Assembly: GCF_020166495.1 (NCBI RefSeq)
Contig: NZ_JAINZS010000005.1
Coordinates: 1 to 64,000 of the forward strand
Direction: 5' to 3'
Length of the DNA: 64,000 bases
DNA from: Robertkochia aurantiaca
GTDB taxonomy: Bacteria > Bacteroidota > Bacteroidia > Flavobacteriales > Flavobacteriaceae
How positions within the stretch are numbered: position 1 is the first letter of the stretch; each line of letters starts with the position of its first letter. Below, piece after piece: positions 1-7,719 of the stretch. The notes below the pieces were generated by a model. That model saw nothing but the letters and a program-made list of their open reading frames with translations. It was not told the DNA's origin and made no database searches. Made by a program: the position numbers and the translations under genes.

Positions 1-69
1 GAGCTGATTCAAAGCATCCTCGAAGAGTTGCTCCAACTCACTTTTTGGGGTTGTTTTCTTGTTTGACAT
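1..69 (-). CDS. N-terminus of an unidentified protein, cut by window edge
   Basis: A reverse-strand ATG at 67-69 opens a frame that runs without a stop to the window edge and gives 23 residues beginning MSNKKTTPKSELEQLFEDAL. The Lys/Thr/Ser-rich start followed by an acidic amphipathic helix looks like a soluble protein. Ferritin-like DUF892 proteins start in a loosely similar way, but 23 residues are too few to assign a family. Function unknown. Confidence 0.5.
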   Translation of the reverse strand, partial: MSNKKTTPKSELEQLFEDALNQL

Positions 70-137
70 CGTGTACATAAGTTATTGTTTTAATTAATAC
101 CTATGACACACTTTTTTGAACAGTCTCACCATTCCTA

Positions 138-207
138 ATTCATCATTCATCATTCACAATTCACAATTCACAATTCACCATTCACCATTTAACATTTACC
201 ATTCCCC
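138..207. repeat. Heptamer tandem array, ATTCACA-type
   Basis: About ten 7-bp units follow one another: ATTCATC twice, ATTCACA three times, ATTCACC twice, then diverged ATTTAAC, ATTTACC and ATTCCCC. A short run built on CCGATGTACC/TACGTACC follows at about 219-248. An open frame crosses the array but translates to low-complexity Ser/His/Ile repeats, so it is treated as non-coding. Confidence 0.85.
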
Positions 208-255
208 CTTCCCTATTTACCGATGTACCGATGTACCTACGTACCTATTTCCCTG

Positions 256-399
256 CTACATCTCCTTCCGGAAGAGCAATATGCTGATGGCAAAAAAACC
301 GATTCCGGTCAATGCCGGAGGTAAAATATTTCTGGTATACCCGATATAAAGCATGGCGGCTCCCAGTAAGATCAAAATGATGGCGACCAGTCGTTTCAT
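256..399 (-). CDS. Small membrane protein, 47 residues
   Basis: The reverse-strand frame starts at ATG 397-399 and stops at TAG 256-258. It begins MKRLVAIILILLGAAMLY and has two hydrophobic stretches (about residues 4-20 and 28-44) around a short polar turn (GYTRN), ending FRKEM. That suggests a two-helix inner-membrane mini-protein. It is divergent from another mini membrane protein starting at 476, with 76 bp between them that would carry both promoters. No family recognised. Confidence 0.55.
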   Translation of the reverse strand: MKRLVAIILILLGAAMLYIGYTRNILPPALTGIGFFAISILLFRKEM

Positions 400-475
400 A
401 AGTTTTAGCTTTTGGTTTCCATGAATTTACACTTTTTTTGCCTTGAAACGAAGGCTTCCTATATTATAGATACAT

Positions 476-628
476 ATGAAGTGGACTAATAAACAGATCA
501 ATATCGCCATACTTCTGGCCGGACTGCTGGTAACGGTGATCGGACTGGTAACCGGTTGGTACCTTTTCATTTTTCTCTATCTGCCTCTTGGCATGCTGTT
601 CAGAAGAAATAAAAACGACCGGGATTAA
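476..628 (+). CDS. Small membrane protein, 50 residues
   Basis: ATG 476-478 to TAA 626-628. The peptide begins MKWTNKQINIAILLAGLLVT and carries a hydrophobic core from about residue 10 to 43 that can form two helices around GWY. It ends in a basic and acidic tail (FRRNKNDRD), so the C-terminus should be cytoplasmic. It is divergent from the mini membrane gene at 256-399. Codon use and the clean stop support a real gene. Function unknown. Confidence 0.55.
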   Translation: MKWTNKQINIAILLAGLLVTVIGLVTGWYLFIFLYLPLGMLFRRNKNDRD

Positions 629-780
629 AGCCTGTATTGAACAGTTGAAATGTTACTCCAAGTATCATCTTACCTCAACTTATATTCAAATCCCCGGAAA
701 GTTTTAAAAATCACAAATACGCATTTCCCTGAAAGTCAATCATTTTATCCCCGGATACAAAATTCACTTACATTTCATTT

Positions 781-807
781 TATTTATATTTGGTCTAAAT
801 AAGAATA
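781..807. promoter_or_regulatory. 27-bp imperfect palindrome over the receptor promoter
   Basis: The sequence is symmetric about position 794. The inner 15 bp (787-801) has the form TATTTrG-t-CyAAATA, and the outer arms TATT (781-784) and AATA (804-807) also match; only 785-786 and 802-803 fail. It covers the -33 element of the TonB receptor promoter. An iron-sensing repressor (Fur or DtxR/IdeR type) is the natural inference for a siderophore receptor; the sequence does not identify the regulator. Confidence 0.6.
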
Positions 808-820
808 GCCAATATATTTG
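789..820 (+). promoter_or_regulatory. Promoter of TonB receptor-PepSY operon
   Basis: TTTG at 789-792 and TATATTTG at 813-820 are separated by 20 bp, a near-perfect match to the Bacteroidota consensus TTTG-N19-21-TAnnTTTG. Transcription would start near 826, about 10 bases before ATG 836. The in-frame TTG at 818 lies inside the -7 element and therefore cannot be the start codon. Confidence 0.75.
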
Positions 821-835
821 CCTCAAAAAAACAAG

Positions 836-3259
836 ATGAAATACAGAACTAACCTTCTCAGCTTACTCTTATTCTTCACAGCATTTATCACTTACGGACA
901 GCACCTGGTCAAGGGAAAAGTAACCGATGAATCGGGAGCCGCTCTTCCCGGAGCCACTGTTTTGCTTGACCAACAGGGAACTACTACAGATTCAAACGGC
1001 TATTATGAATTTGAAAATGTTTCTTCCGGGCAACATCAGGTCGTGGTCAGCTATATCGGGTTTAAAACCCAGGAAAGACAGATCAGTCTGCAACGTAGCC
1101 GGAACAACCTCGATTTCGTGTTGATCGAAGACAGCACTCAATTACAGGAAGTTGAGATTACCGGTCGTCGCAACACCACCTACAAGAATGAGGTATCATT
1201 CGCAGCGACGAAAACCGCAACTCCTATCAAAGATACCCCTCAGGCCATCAGCTATGTGACCAAAGAGGTAATGGCCGATCAACAGGCATACCGCGTGAAC
1301 GATATCATGAAAAACATCAGTGGTGCCAATTTATTCTCCTATTACGATGATTTTACCTTCAGAGGATTTCGTTCAGGAGAAACCCTCATCAACGGACTCA
1401 GAGTAGTTGGTCTTTTCGGTCCGCAGCCCATCCTGGCAAATATTGAACGTGTAGAGGTGATCAAAGGACCTGCCTCAGCTATGTTCGGGAATTCCATACC
1501 CGGCGGAATCATGAACCGGGTAACTAAAAAGCCCCTGGCAGAAGACCGAAAGGCTATTAACTTCACCCTGGGAAGCTTTAACACCCTTCGTACCACCATG
1601 GATTTCACCGGGGCGGTAAACGAGAACGAAACCTTGTTATACCGACTGAATCTGGCCTATGAGAACAGCGACAGTTTCAGAACACTTCAGGAATTCAAAT
1701 CCTGGATGATCGCTCCTTCCATTTCCTTTCTTCCTACCGATAAGACCCGGATCAACTTCGACCTGGTGCTTACCAATTTCGACGGAAAGCTGGACAGGGG
1801 TCAGCCCATATTCGGTGCCACTGCCGGTACCGATCTCAATTCAACGCCCATTTCATTTGCCATTGCGCAGACCAATGACTATCAAAGAACAGATGTCAAC
1901 TATGCCACTATTTCACTCAACCATACTTTTAACGACCAACTTTCATTCAACGCCTCGTACATGCGGTATCTCTTCGATGAAGACCTGCTGGAACACAGAA
2001 CCTCTAATCAGTTTGCCATAGACGGCAACGGAGATCCCATACCCACTTTGATGGGAATGCAGGTGATCAATCGCCAAAGAGAACTTCTGGCCGATAACCT
2101 GTCGACTTATTTCGTATATAAAGCCAACACAGGCGGGCTGGAACATAAGGTAGTTGCCGGGGTTGACTATATCGAGCAAAGACAACCGGCAGGTGGCGGA
2201 CAGGCCAGAGCCCGCGGATATCGTACGGTCGACGGTGGCGTTACCACAAACACTTCCAATCCGGATATTTTGCTGAAAGATGAAAACGGGATCCCGGTTC
2301 CCAATGTACCCCACTTCAATCTGCAAAATCCCCAATACACAGTAGCTCAATTAAGCGACTATGAATTCGACCAGGGCAGCTTTACCCCTACCAGGTATTA
2401 TTCTTATGGGGTCTATATTCAGGACCAGATCAGGTGGAATGACTGGCAGTTTCTTATCGGGGGAAGACAGGAATTCTATACCGATGTAAATAAAGCAGAT
2501 CAGCCCGATGAACTGAAAACACAACAGCAGAAATTTCTCCCGCGTGTAGGCGTGGTGTATACCTTAAATCCGGCCCTGAACCTTTACGGAACGTATACAG
2601 AAAGCTTTCAGCCTCAGGGAGTGGCCGCACAGAACAATCCGAATAACGGCGGACCCTTCGATCCTCTTTCCGGTCAAATGGTGGAATTCGGTGCGAAAGG
2701 TGAATTCTTCAACGGACTGTTGGCTGCAAATCTCGCCGTTTATCAAATAGATAATAAAAATATCCTGGTGAACGCCAATGACCCGCTCAACCCTGAATTA
2801 CTCAGGCAACGCGGCGCAGAACGTTCTAAAGGAGCCGAAGTAGATATCAATGGTAGGATCCTGCCAAACTTCACCCTCACTGCAAATTACGCCTATAATG
2901 TCGCAGAGATTACAGAAAGCGATAATGAGGAGGAAGTGGGCCGTATCAAAGAAAATGCACCTCAGCACCAGGGTGGTCTTTTTGGAAAGTACACGATTCA
3001 GGGAGGTGCCCTTGACGGACTCGCCATTACAGGAGGAACCAACTTTGTGACCGAAAGGAATACCTTTGCAGAAGAATTGCAATTACCGGGCTATATGCTG
3101 GTCGATGCAGGACTTTCTTACAGGGTAGACAAGTTCAATATTTCACTGCTGGTTAATAACCTGCTGGATCAGACTCACTGGGTGGGTGGCTATGATTATG
3201 TAAGGTTGTTCCCGGGAGCCCCACGAAATTACCTGCTAAGTGTTGGCTATTCATTCTAA
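836..3259 (+). CDS. TonB-dependent siderophore receptor
   Basis: Outer-membrane active transporter for a ferric siderophore or similar ligand, energised by TonB. The 807-residue protein has a signal peptide (1-21, before QHLVKG), a carboxypeptidase regulatory-like domain (about 22-100), a plug (about 115-235, with TPQAISYVTKEVM typical of siderophore receptors) and a 22-strand-type barrel ending in GYSF with terminal Phe. ATG 836 is preferred to TTG 818 because the latter sits in the promoter. The stop overlaps the next start (TAATG), so receptor and PepSY protein are co-translated. The palindrome at 781-807 suggests metal-dependent repression. Ligand not predictable. Confidence 0.92.
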   Translation: MKYRTNLLSLLLFFTAFITYGQHLVKGKVTDESGAALPGATVLLDQQGTTTDSNGYYEFENVSSGQHQVVVSYIGFKTQERQISLQRSRNNLDFVLIEDSTQLQEVEITGRRNTTYKNEVSFAATKTATPIKDTPQAISYVTKEVMADQQAYRVNDIMKNISGANLFSYYDDFTFRGFRSGETLINGLRVVGLFGPQPILANIERVEVIKGPASAMFGNSIPGGIMNRVTKKPLAEDRKAINFTLGSFNTLRTTMDFTGAVNENETLLYRLNLAYENSDSFRTLQEFKSWMIAPSISFLPTDKTRINFDLVLTNFDGKLDRGQPIFGATAGTDLNSTPISFAIAQTNDYQRTDVNYATISLNHTFNDQLSFNASYMRYLFDEDLLEHRTSNQFAIDGNGDPIPTLMGMQVINRQRELLADNLSTYFVYKANTGGLEHKVVAGVDYIEQRQPAGGGQARARGYRTVDGGVTTNTSNPDILLKDENGIPVPNVPHFNLQNPQYTVAQLSDYEFDQGSFTPTRYYSYGVYIQDQIRWNDWQFLIGGRQEFYTDVNKADQPDELKTQQQKFLPRVGVVYTLNPALNLYGTYTESFQPQGVAAQNNPNNGGPFDPLSGQMVEFGAKGEFFNGLLAANLAVYQIDNKNILVNANDPLNPELLRQRGAERSKGAEVDINGRILPNFTLTANYAYNVAEITESDNEEEVGRIKENAPQHQGGLFGKYTIQGGALDGLAITGGTNFVTERNTFAEELQLPGYMLVDAGLSYRVDKFNISLLVNNLLDQTHWVGGYDYVRLFPGAPRNYLLSVGYSF

Positions 3260-4539
3260 TGATAAGAAGATTCAAAAAACAGGCATTCCGGCTGCACGGC
3301 TGGATAGGTATCAAGTTGGGCATACTGTTCTTTACAGTATGCCTGACAGGTACTATAGCTACCCTTAGCCATGAATTAGACTGGGTTTTCAATTCAGAGA
3401 TCAGAGCCACGCCTCAACCTGAACTGGTGGGGCGAAACGCTATATTGGCCAATCTCAGAGAAGCCTATCCGGAAGGTAAAATTGAATACTGGATGAGGCC
3501 TGAGGAAGCCTATCTCTGTGACATCGTGTATGTACGTACTAACGGCATTCGGGAATATGTCTTTACAAATCGATACACCGGCGAGGTTCAGGGGTCTTCG
3601 CGACTGACGATACAGCGATTTTTCCGGGATTTTCATTATTTCCTTTTCATACCTTTTCAGATAGGTCATTTCACCGTGCTGCTATTCGGCTTTCTATTAT
3701 TCTTCTCGTTAATAACCGCTCTGATATTTTACAAAAAGTGGTGGAAAAAACTGTTTGATCTAAAGCGCGGTAAAAACACACTTGTTCTTTTAAGGTCACT
3801 GCACCGACTCGCAGGTTTATGGTCCATCCCCTTTACCATTATCTTCTCCCTGACCGGTATCTGGTATTTTCTGGAAAGATCCAATGCCGGCGGCCTTTCT
3901 AAAGAGGTCAATCCGGCGTTTCCGAAAATCGAATCCAGAGCATCATCCTCTTCCAAGCCCGAAAATCTTACATTTGAAATCGACTATGATAAGGCCACAG
4001 AGATAGCGCAGCAGGCCATACCCGGACTTAGAGTTACCGACATCGTTCCTCCCCAGAATGAACAAGTCCCTATCTATATTACCGGAAAAACCGATGTGCC
4101 TTTGGTAAGATCACGTGCCAACCGGGTTTACCTTGATCCCTATTCCTATGAAAAAGTGGAAATACAAAAGGCAGATTCAATCAGTAACCTTATGTGGCTT
4201 AATGATATCGCAGACCCTTTACATTTCGGATATTGGGGTGGCTTAATAACTAAAATCATCTGGTTCATTTTCGGTCTTGGAATCACTTCATTGGTTTATT
4301 CCGGTTTATGGATCAGTATCAAACGCAAATATGCCAGGAATCAACGGTCTGCCCTCGGAGCATGGAAGATTTTCAATTGGTCTGTAATGGGACTCATATT
4401 TATACTCATGAATATAGTACTCATTAAACAATATCAGATTTTCATCCAAACCCTGATCGCCATTGACTTGTCATTCATCCTGGTAACATGGCTCCTTACC
4501 TGGACATTCAACCTTAGTATCAGAAAGACCGGAAGATGA
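3259..4539 (+). CDS. PepSY-associated TM helix domain protein
   Basis: A 426-residue inner-membrane protein of the PepSY-TM family, which accompanies siderophore receptors and is thought to act in reductive iron release or siderophore handling. Visible features: an N-terminal amphipathic lead (RLHGWIGIK), a first helix at about 15-37 (GILFFTVCLTGTIATLSHEL), later helices near 128-155, 180-205, 325-350, 375-395 and 400-420, and His residues (HRLAG, PLHFGYWGG) that could bind haem. The start overlaps the receptor stop by one base. The exact reaction is unproven. Confidence 0.85.
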   Translation: MIRRFKKQAFRLHGWIGIKLGILFFTVCLTGTIATLSHELDWVFNSEIRATPQPELVGRNAILANLREAYPEGKIEYWMRPEEAYLCDIVYVRTNGIREYVFTNRYTGEVQGSSRLTIQRFFRDFHYFLFIPFQIGHFTVLLFGFLLFFSLITALIFYKKWWKKLFDLKRGKNTLVLLRSLHRLAGLWSIPFTIIFSLTGIWYFLERSNAGGLSKEVNPAFPKIESRASSSSKPENLTFEIDYDKATEIAQQAIPGLRVTDIVPPQNEQVPIYITGKTDVPLVRSRANRVYLDPYSYEKVEIQKADSISNLMWLNDIADPLHFGYWGGLITKIIWFIFGLGITSLVYSGLWISIKRKYARNQRSALGAWKIFNWSVMGLIFILMNIVLIKQYQIFIQTLIAIDLSFILVTWLLTWTFNLSIRKTGR

Positions 4540-4598
4540 CACATAAGATCTTAGATAAGTTATTTAAAAGAAATATGTAAAAAAATTATATCCGTATT

Positions 4599-4621
4599 TA
4601 CCTTTATCGTAATATTGCAAT
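4599..4621 (+). promoter_or_regulatory. ars promoter with ArsR operator 1
   Basis: A -7-like TACCTTTA (4599-4606) is followed at once by the 16-bp imperfect palindrome ATCGTAATATTGCAAT (4606-4621; 12 of 16 positions symmetric). A near-identical copy lies at 4986-5001. Repressor binding here would block the promoter and be relieved by arsenite, the usual ArsR mode. Confidence 0.7.
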
Positions 4622-4638
4622 AAATAAATGAACCCAAA

Positions 4639-4968
4639 ATGGGAGTTACCAAAACCGAAATATTTACCGAAGAGCAGAACCGTCTCTCACAGATCGCCAA
4701 AGCACTGGCTCATCCTGCACGGATAGCTATTCTGCAACATCTCTTTAAGATCAACTCCTGCGTTTGTGGAGACCTGGTTGAGGAGATCGGTCTGGCACAA
4801 CCTACCATCTCCCAGCATTTAAAAGAATTAAAACGACTGGGTTTTATAAAAGGAACCGTGGAAGGCACGAGCGTTTGCTATTGTATCGATACAGATAACT
4901 GGCGATCCATGCGAAAAATGCTTTTCAATTTCCTTGACCGCGACAACCCGATTGAGAATTGCTGTTAA
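4639..4968 (+). CDS. arsR: ArsR-family metalloregulatory repressor
   Basis: A 109-residue winged-helix repressor. The HTH is at about 41-75: CVCGDLVEEIGLAQPTISQH followed by LKELKRLGFIKG. Cys41 and Cys43 in the CVC motif are the classic As(III)-sensing pair; further Cys80, Cys82 and a Cys108-Cys109 tail could supply more ligands. It heads an operon with DUF6428, an arsenate reductase-like phosphatase and Acr3. Twin operators at 4606 and 4986 imply autoregulation plus a second control point before DUF6428. Antimonite is an alternative inducer. Confidence 0.9.
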   Translation: MGVTKTEIFTEEQNRLSQIAKALAHPARIAILQHLFKINSCVCGDLVEEIGLAQPTISQHLKELKRLGFIKGTVEGTSVCYCIDTDNWRSMRKMLFNFLDRDNPIENCC

Positions 4969-4985
4969 AAAATTTGAAACTATAC

Positions 4986-5001
4986 ATTGTAACATTGCGA
5001 T
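4986..5001. promoter_or_regulatory. ArsR operator 2, inside the operon
   Basis: ATTGTAACATTGCGAT differs from operator 1 (4606-4621) at three of sixteen positions. It lies in the 44-bp gap between arsR and the DUF6428 gene, 11 bases before its ATG. It could serve a second promoter or act as a transcriptional roadblock limiting readthrough when arsenite is absent. Confidence 0.65.
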
Positions 5002-5012
5002 AAAACGATCAT

Positions 5013-5483
5013 ATGAAACTTTCAGAAATAAAAAAACATCTTAATACCCTGGAGACCATCAGTTTTAAATTGCCTTCAGGACAACTGGTACCCGAGCACT
5101 TTCATGTAACCGAAGTGGGCCGCGTTAGCAAACATTTCATCGATTGCGGAGGGACCGAGAGGAAAGAAGATAAAATCAATTTCCAACTTTGGGAAGCAGA
5201 CGACTACAACCACAGACTGCATCCCGAAAAACTGCTCGCGATCATTGAGCTTTGCGAGAAGAGGCTCGGTCTGGAAGATCTGGAAATAGAGGTCGAATAC
5301 CAGGGTGAAACCATTGGGAAATATGCGCTTGCTTTCGATGGCACTTCGTTTCTTCTTACTTCGACCCTCACCGATTGCCTGGCAAAAGATGCCTGTGGCA
5401 TTCCCCAGGAAAAACCGAAACTCAGACTCAGCGATCTGCAAAAATCAGAGAATAGCTGTGTTCCCGGAAGCGGCTGTTGTTAA
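5013..5483 (+). CDS. DUF6428 family protein, cysteine-rich tail
   Basis: A 156-residue cytoplasmic protein without signal or membrane helix. The family is recurrent beside ArsR and arsenate reductase in Bacteroidota but has no established activity. Thiols are at residues 45, 81, 122, 128, 149, 155 and 156, in DCLAKDACG and the C-terminal SCVPGSGCC; His29 and His31 (EHFHVTE) add ligands. Position between two ars genes and control by operator 2 suggest an arsenite-binding chaperone or accessory reductase factor; that role is inference. The 28-bp gap to the phosphatase supports one transcript. Confidence 0.8.
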   Translation: MKLSEIKKHLNTLETISFKLPSGQLVPEHFHVTEVGRVSKHFIDCGGTERKEDKINFQLWEADDYNHRLHPEKLLAIIELCEKRLGLEDLEIEVEYQGETIGKYALAFDGTSFLLTSTLTDCLAKDACGIPQEKPKLRLSDLQKSENSCVPGSGCC

Positions 5484-5511
5484 TTCTCCCTGTAAAGATA
5501 AACCCTGAACA

Positions 5512-6135
5512 ATGAATAACCTCTACCCTGCTGTACAGGCATATATCGAACAACTCGATACGGAAAACATATCTTCTGACAGAAAGGATATATTAGATGA
5601 GATCATCGGCTCACTCCAGAGCCTCCTTAACAAAGACAAGGGCCTGAACCTTACTTTTGTCTGCACCCACAATTCGAGAAGAAGTCATCTTTCACAGGTC
5701 TGGGCACAAACCATGGCCCATTATTTTGAAACGGAAAGAGTCTATTGCTATTCTGCCGGAACAGAAAGTACTGCCCTTTTCCCTGTGGTTGCAGAAACTC
5801 TTAAAAAGCAGGGGTTAACCATTGTCAAACTGAGTGAAGGGAAGAATCCGGTTTACAGCATCAAATCCGGCCCGGGCATCAAGCCGGTGATCGGGTTTTC
5901 AAAAACACTTGACCATCCATACAACCCTGAAAAGGGCTTTGCCGCTATTATGACCTGCTCTTCTGCTAATGAATCATGTCCCTTTGTTCCGGGAGCTTCT
6001 GCGAGACTGGCCCTTGAATACGAAGATCCGAAGGCATTCGACGGCACACCCCAGCAATTGGAGAAATACGAAGAGAGAAGCAAACAAATTGCCACAGAAT
6101 TAAAATATATCTTTTCAAAACTTACCGTATCATGA
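5512..6135 (+). CDS. Low-molecular-weight phosphatase-like arsenate reductase
   Basis: Probable reduction of arsenate to arsenite by a low-molecular-weight tyrosine phosphatase fold. The catalytic loop CTHNSRRS starts at Cys51 and gives the CX5R signature (Arg57); the Asp-containing distal part is DPKAFDGTP near the C-terminus. At 207 residues it exceeds the usual 130-150, with a 45-residue helical N-terminal extension. Later Cys ([12 protein letters not shown]) may form the relay disulfide used by thioredoxin-coupled ArsC. The ATGA overlap with acr3 indicates translational coupling. A true protein phosphatase is less likely in this context. Confidence 0.83.
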   Translation: MNNLYPAVQAYIEQLDTENISSDRKDILDEIIGSLQSLLNKDKGLNLTFVCTHNSRRSHLSQVWAQTMAHYFETERVYCYSAGTESTALFPVVAETLKKQGLTIVKLSEGKNPVYSIKSGPGIKPVIGFSKTLDHPYNPEKGFAAIMTCSSANESCPFVPGASARLALEYEDPKAFDGTPQQLEKYEERSKQIATELKYIFSKLTVS

Positions 6136-7187
6136 AAAAAATGAGCTTTTTAAACCGCAACCTGACCCTGTGGATATTCCTGGCCATGGCGGTCGGTGTC
6201 GGGATGGGATATTTCTTTCCGGGTATTGCAGATCGCATACAATCGATGAGCACGGGAACTACCAACTGGCCTATTGCGCTGGGACTCATCCTGATGATGT
6301 ATCCACCCCTGGCCAAAGTAGATTATAAGTTGCTCCCCAAAGTGTTTAAAAACACAAAAATTCTTTCCATTTCCCTTCTGCTGAACTGGGTGATCGGCCC
6401 GCTTCTGATGTTCGTTCTGGCGATTTTGTTTTTACGGGACGAACCGGAATATATGGTCGGGCTGATACTTATCGGACTGGCCCGTTGTATTGCCATGGTG
6501 CTGGTTTGGAACGACCTGGCTGAGGGAAGTCCTGAATACGGAGCCGGTCTTGTAGCCCTGAACAGTATCTTCCAGGTGTTTGCTTACAGCTTCTATGCCT
6601 GGATCTTTATAACCAAACTACCCCCTCTTTTCGGGTTTGAAGGTGCCATCGTAGATATTTCGATCGCAACCATAGCAGAAAGCGTTGCCATATACCTTGG
6701 GATTCCTTTTGTTATGGGATTGCTGAGCAGGCTGATACTGGTGCCTGCAAAAGGCAAGTCATGGTACGAAGAGCAGTTTTTACCTGCCATAGGGCCAGTA
6801 ACCCTGGTAGCCCTTTTGCTCACTATTGTTTTGATGTTCTCATTAAAGGGAGAACTTATCGTGACCATCCCGCTAGATGTAATCAAGATCGCCATCCCAC
6901 TGTTGCTCTATTTCCTGATCATGTTTTTTATCGGCTTCTTTATCAGCAAGGCCAGAGGCGCTTCATACGATAAAAATGCAGCTATTGCCTTTACGGCAGC
7001 CGGAAACAACTTCGAGCTGGCTATAGCGGTTGCCATAGCCGTATTCGGCCTTAACAGCGGACAGGCTTTTGCCGGAGTTATAGGTCCACTGGTTGAGGTA
7101 CCTGCACTTATCTTACTGGTCAGGGTTGCCTTCCGTCTAAAAGAAAAATATTACGATAAGCCGTCGTACAGCAAAAACCTGAACTAG
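6132..7187 (+). CDS. acr3: Acr3-family arsenite efflux permease
   Basis: A 351-residue inner-membrane exporter of As(III), completing the operon: phosphatase reduces arsenate, Acr3 exports the product. About ten helices are visible. Family hallmarks are [11 protein letters not shown] (about 56-65), [16 protein letters not shown] (115-130) with the essential Cys119, and [18 protein letters not shown] near 285 with the conserved Glu. The start overlaps the preceding stop (ATGA). A strong terminator at 7213-7248 ends the operon. Confidence 0.93.
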   Translation: MKKMSFLNRNLTLWIFLAMAVGVGMGYFFPGIADRIQSMSTGTTNWPIALGLILMMYPPLAKVDYKLLPKVFKNTKILSISLLLNWVIGPLLMFVLAILFLRDEPEYMVGLILIGLARCIAMVLVWNDLAEGSPEYGAGLVALNSIFQVFAYSFYAWIFITKLPPLFGFEGAIVDISIATIAESVAIYLGIPFVMGLLSRLILVPAKGKSWYEEQFLPAIGPVTLVALLLTIVLMFSLKGELIVTIPLDVIKIAIPLLLYFLIMFFIGFFISKARGASYDKNAAIAFTAAGNNFELAIAVAIAVFGLNSGQAFAGVIGPLVEVPALILLVRVAFRLKEKYYDKPSYSKNLN

Positions 7188-7212
7188 CTCAATCTCTATA
7201 TTTATTTACCTG

Positions 7213-7248
7213 GCCGCCCTCAAAATACAATTAAAGGGCGGCTTTTTT
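7213..7248. terminator. Terminator of ars operon, shared with convergent gene
   Basis: GCCGCCCT (7213-7220) pairs with AGGGCGGC (7235-7242) around a 14-base AT-rich loop, followed by six T. The T-run overlaps the TAA of the reverse-strand gene at 7247, so the two convergent transcripts end back to back. Confidence 0.9.
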
Positions 7249-7435
7249 ATTTGCGTCGCCGTCTTTTCCATAACTGCCTCCAAAGAACATACAGAAAGAT
7301 CAGAGCCAATGGTACCAGTATCCAGAAAAGCAGATACTGATCGGTGGTAAGATCTCCCTCACCGCCGGTGACTGAGTCTGTGGTTTCAGAGGTAGTCTGT
7401 AAAATGAACGAACAGATGAGGTCTGAGAATGCCAT
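7247..7435 (-). CDS. Small membrane protein A, 62 residues
   Basis: The reverse frame starts at ATG 7433-7435. The peptide has a polar N-terminal half (TTSETTDSVTGGEGDLT), one helix (about 35-54, FWILVPLALIFLYVLW) and a strongly basic tail KRRRRK, so the tail should be cytoplasmic. The next reverse-strand gene (7465-7632) has the same plan and a matching helix-tail junction (LILYILWRRGRR), so the two are probably paralogues in one transcript. Function unknown. Confidence 0.65.
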   Translation of the reverse strand: MAFSDLICSFILQTTSETTDSVTGGEGDLTTDQYLLFWILVPLALIFLYVLWRQLWKRRRRK

Positions 7436-7464
7436 CGGTTTATTTGTTTAAATGTATGTCGTAC

Positions 7465-7632
7465 TTAGCTGTTTCTGCGGCCACGACGCCATAAGATGTA
7501 AAGAATCAGTAACAGAACGGGTATCACAATATAGATCAGGATGTCACTTGTCGAAGTGAGATCGATGGGATCGTTATTGTGTGGAGTGGGTATTTCTCCC
7601 GGAGTCTGAATGAACCACATAGCTTTAGACAT
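7465..7632 (-). CDS. Small membrane protein B, 55 residues
   Basis: ATG 7630-7632 to TAA 7465-7467, starting MSKAMWFIQTPGEIPTP. A soluble N-terminal part with a Pro/Asn/Asp-rich segment (about 10-28) precedes one helix (about 31-48, ILIYIVIPVLLLILYILW) and the basic end RRGRRNS. It lies 29 bp upstream of protein A and resembles it. Small proteins of this plan occur in other flavobacteria; their role is not known to me. Confidence 0.6.
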   Translation of the reverse strand: MSKAMWFIQTPGEIPTPHNNDPIDLTSTSDILIYIVIPVLLLILYILWRRGRRNS

Positions 7633-7719
7633 TTTATTCCCTATAATTTACGAATTTCAGGGCGACTGACAGAAAATCAGTAATGATTTTATTTACTTTA
7701 GTTTTTAAAACCATTTCAA

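Noticed and set aside
116-349. 77-codon plus-strand frame
   Set aside because: It translates the ATTCACA heptamer array and lies opposite a better small membrane gene (256-399).
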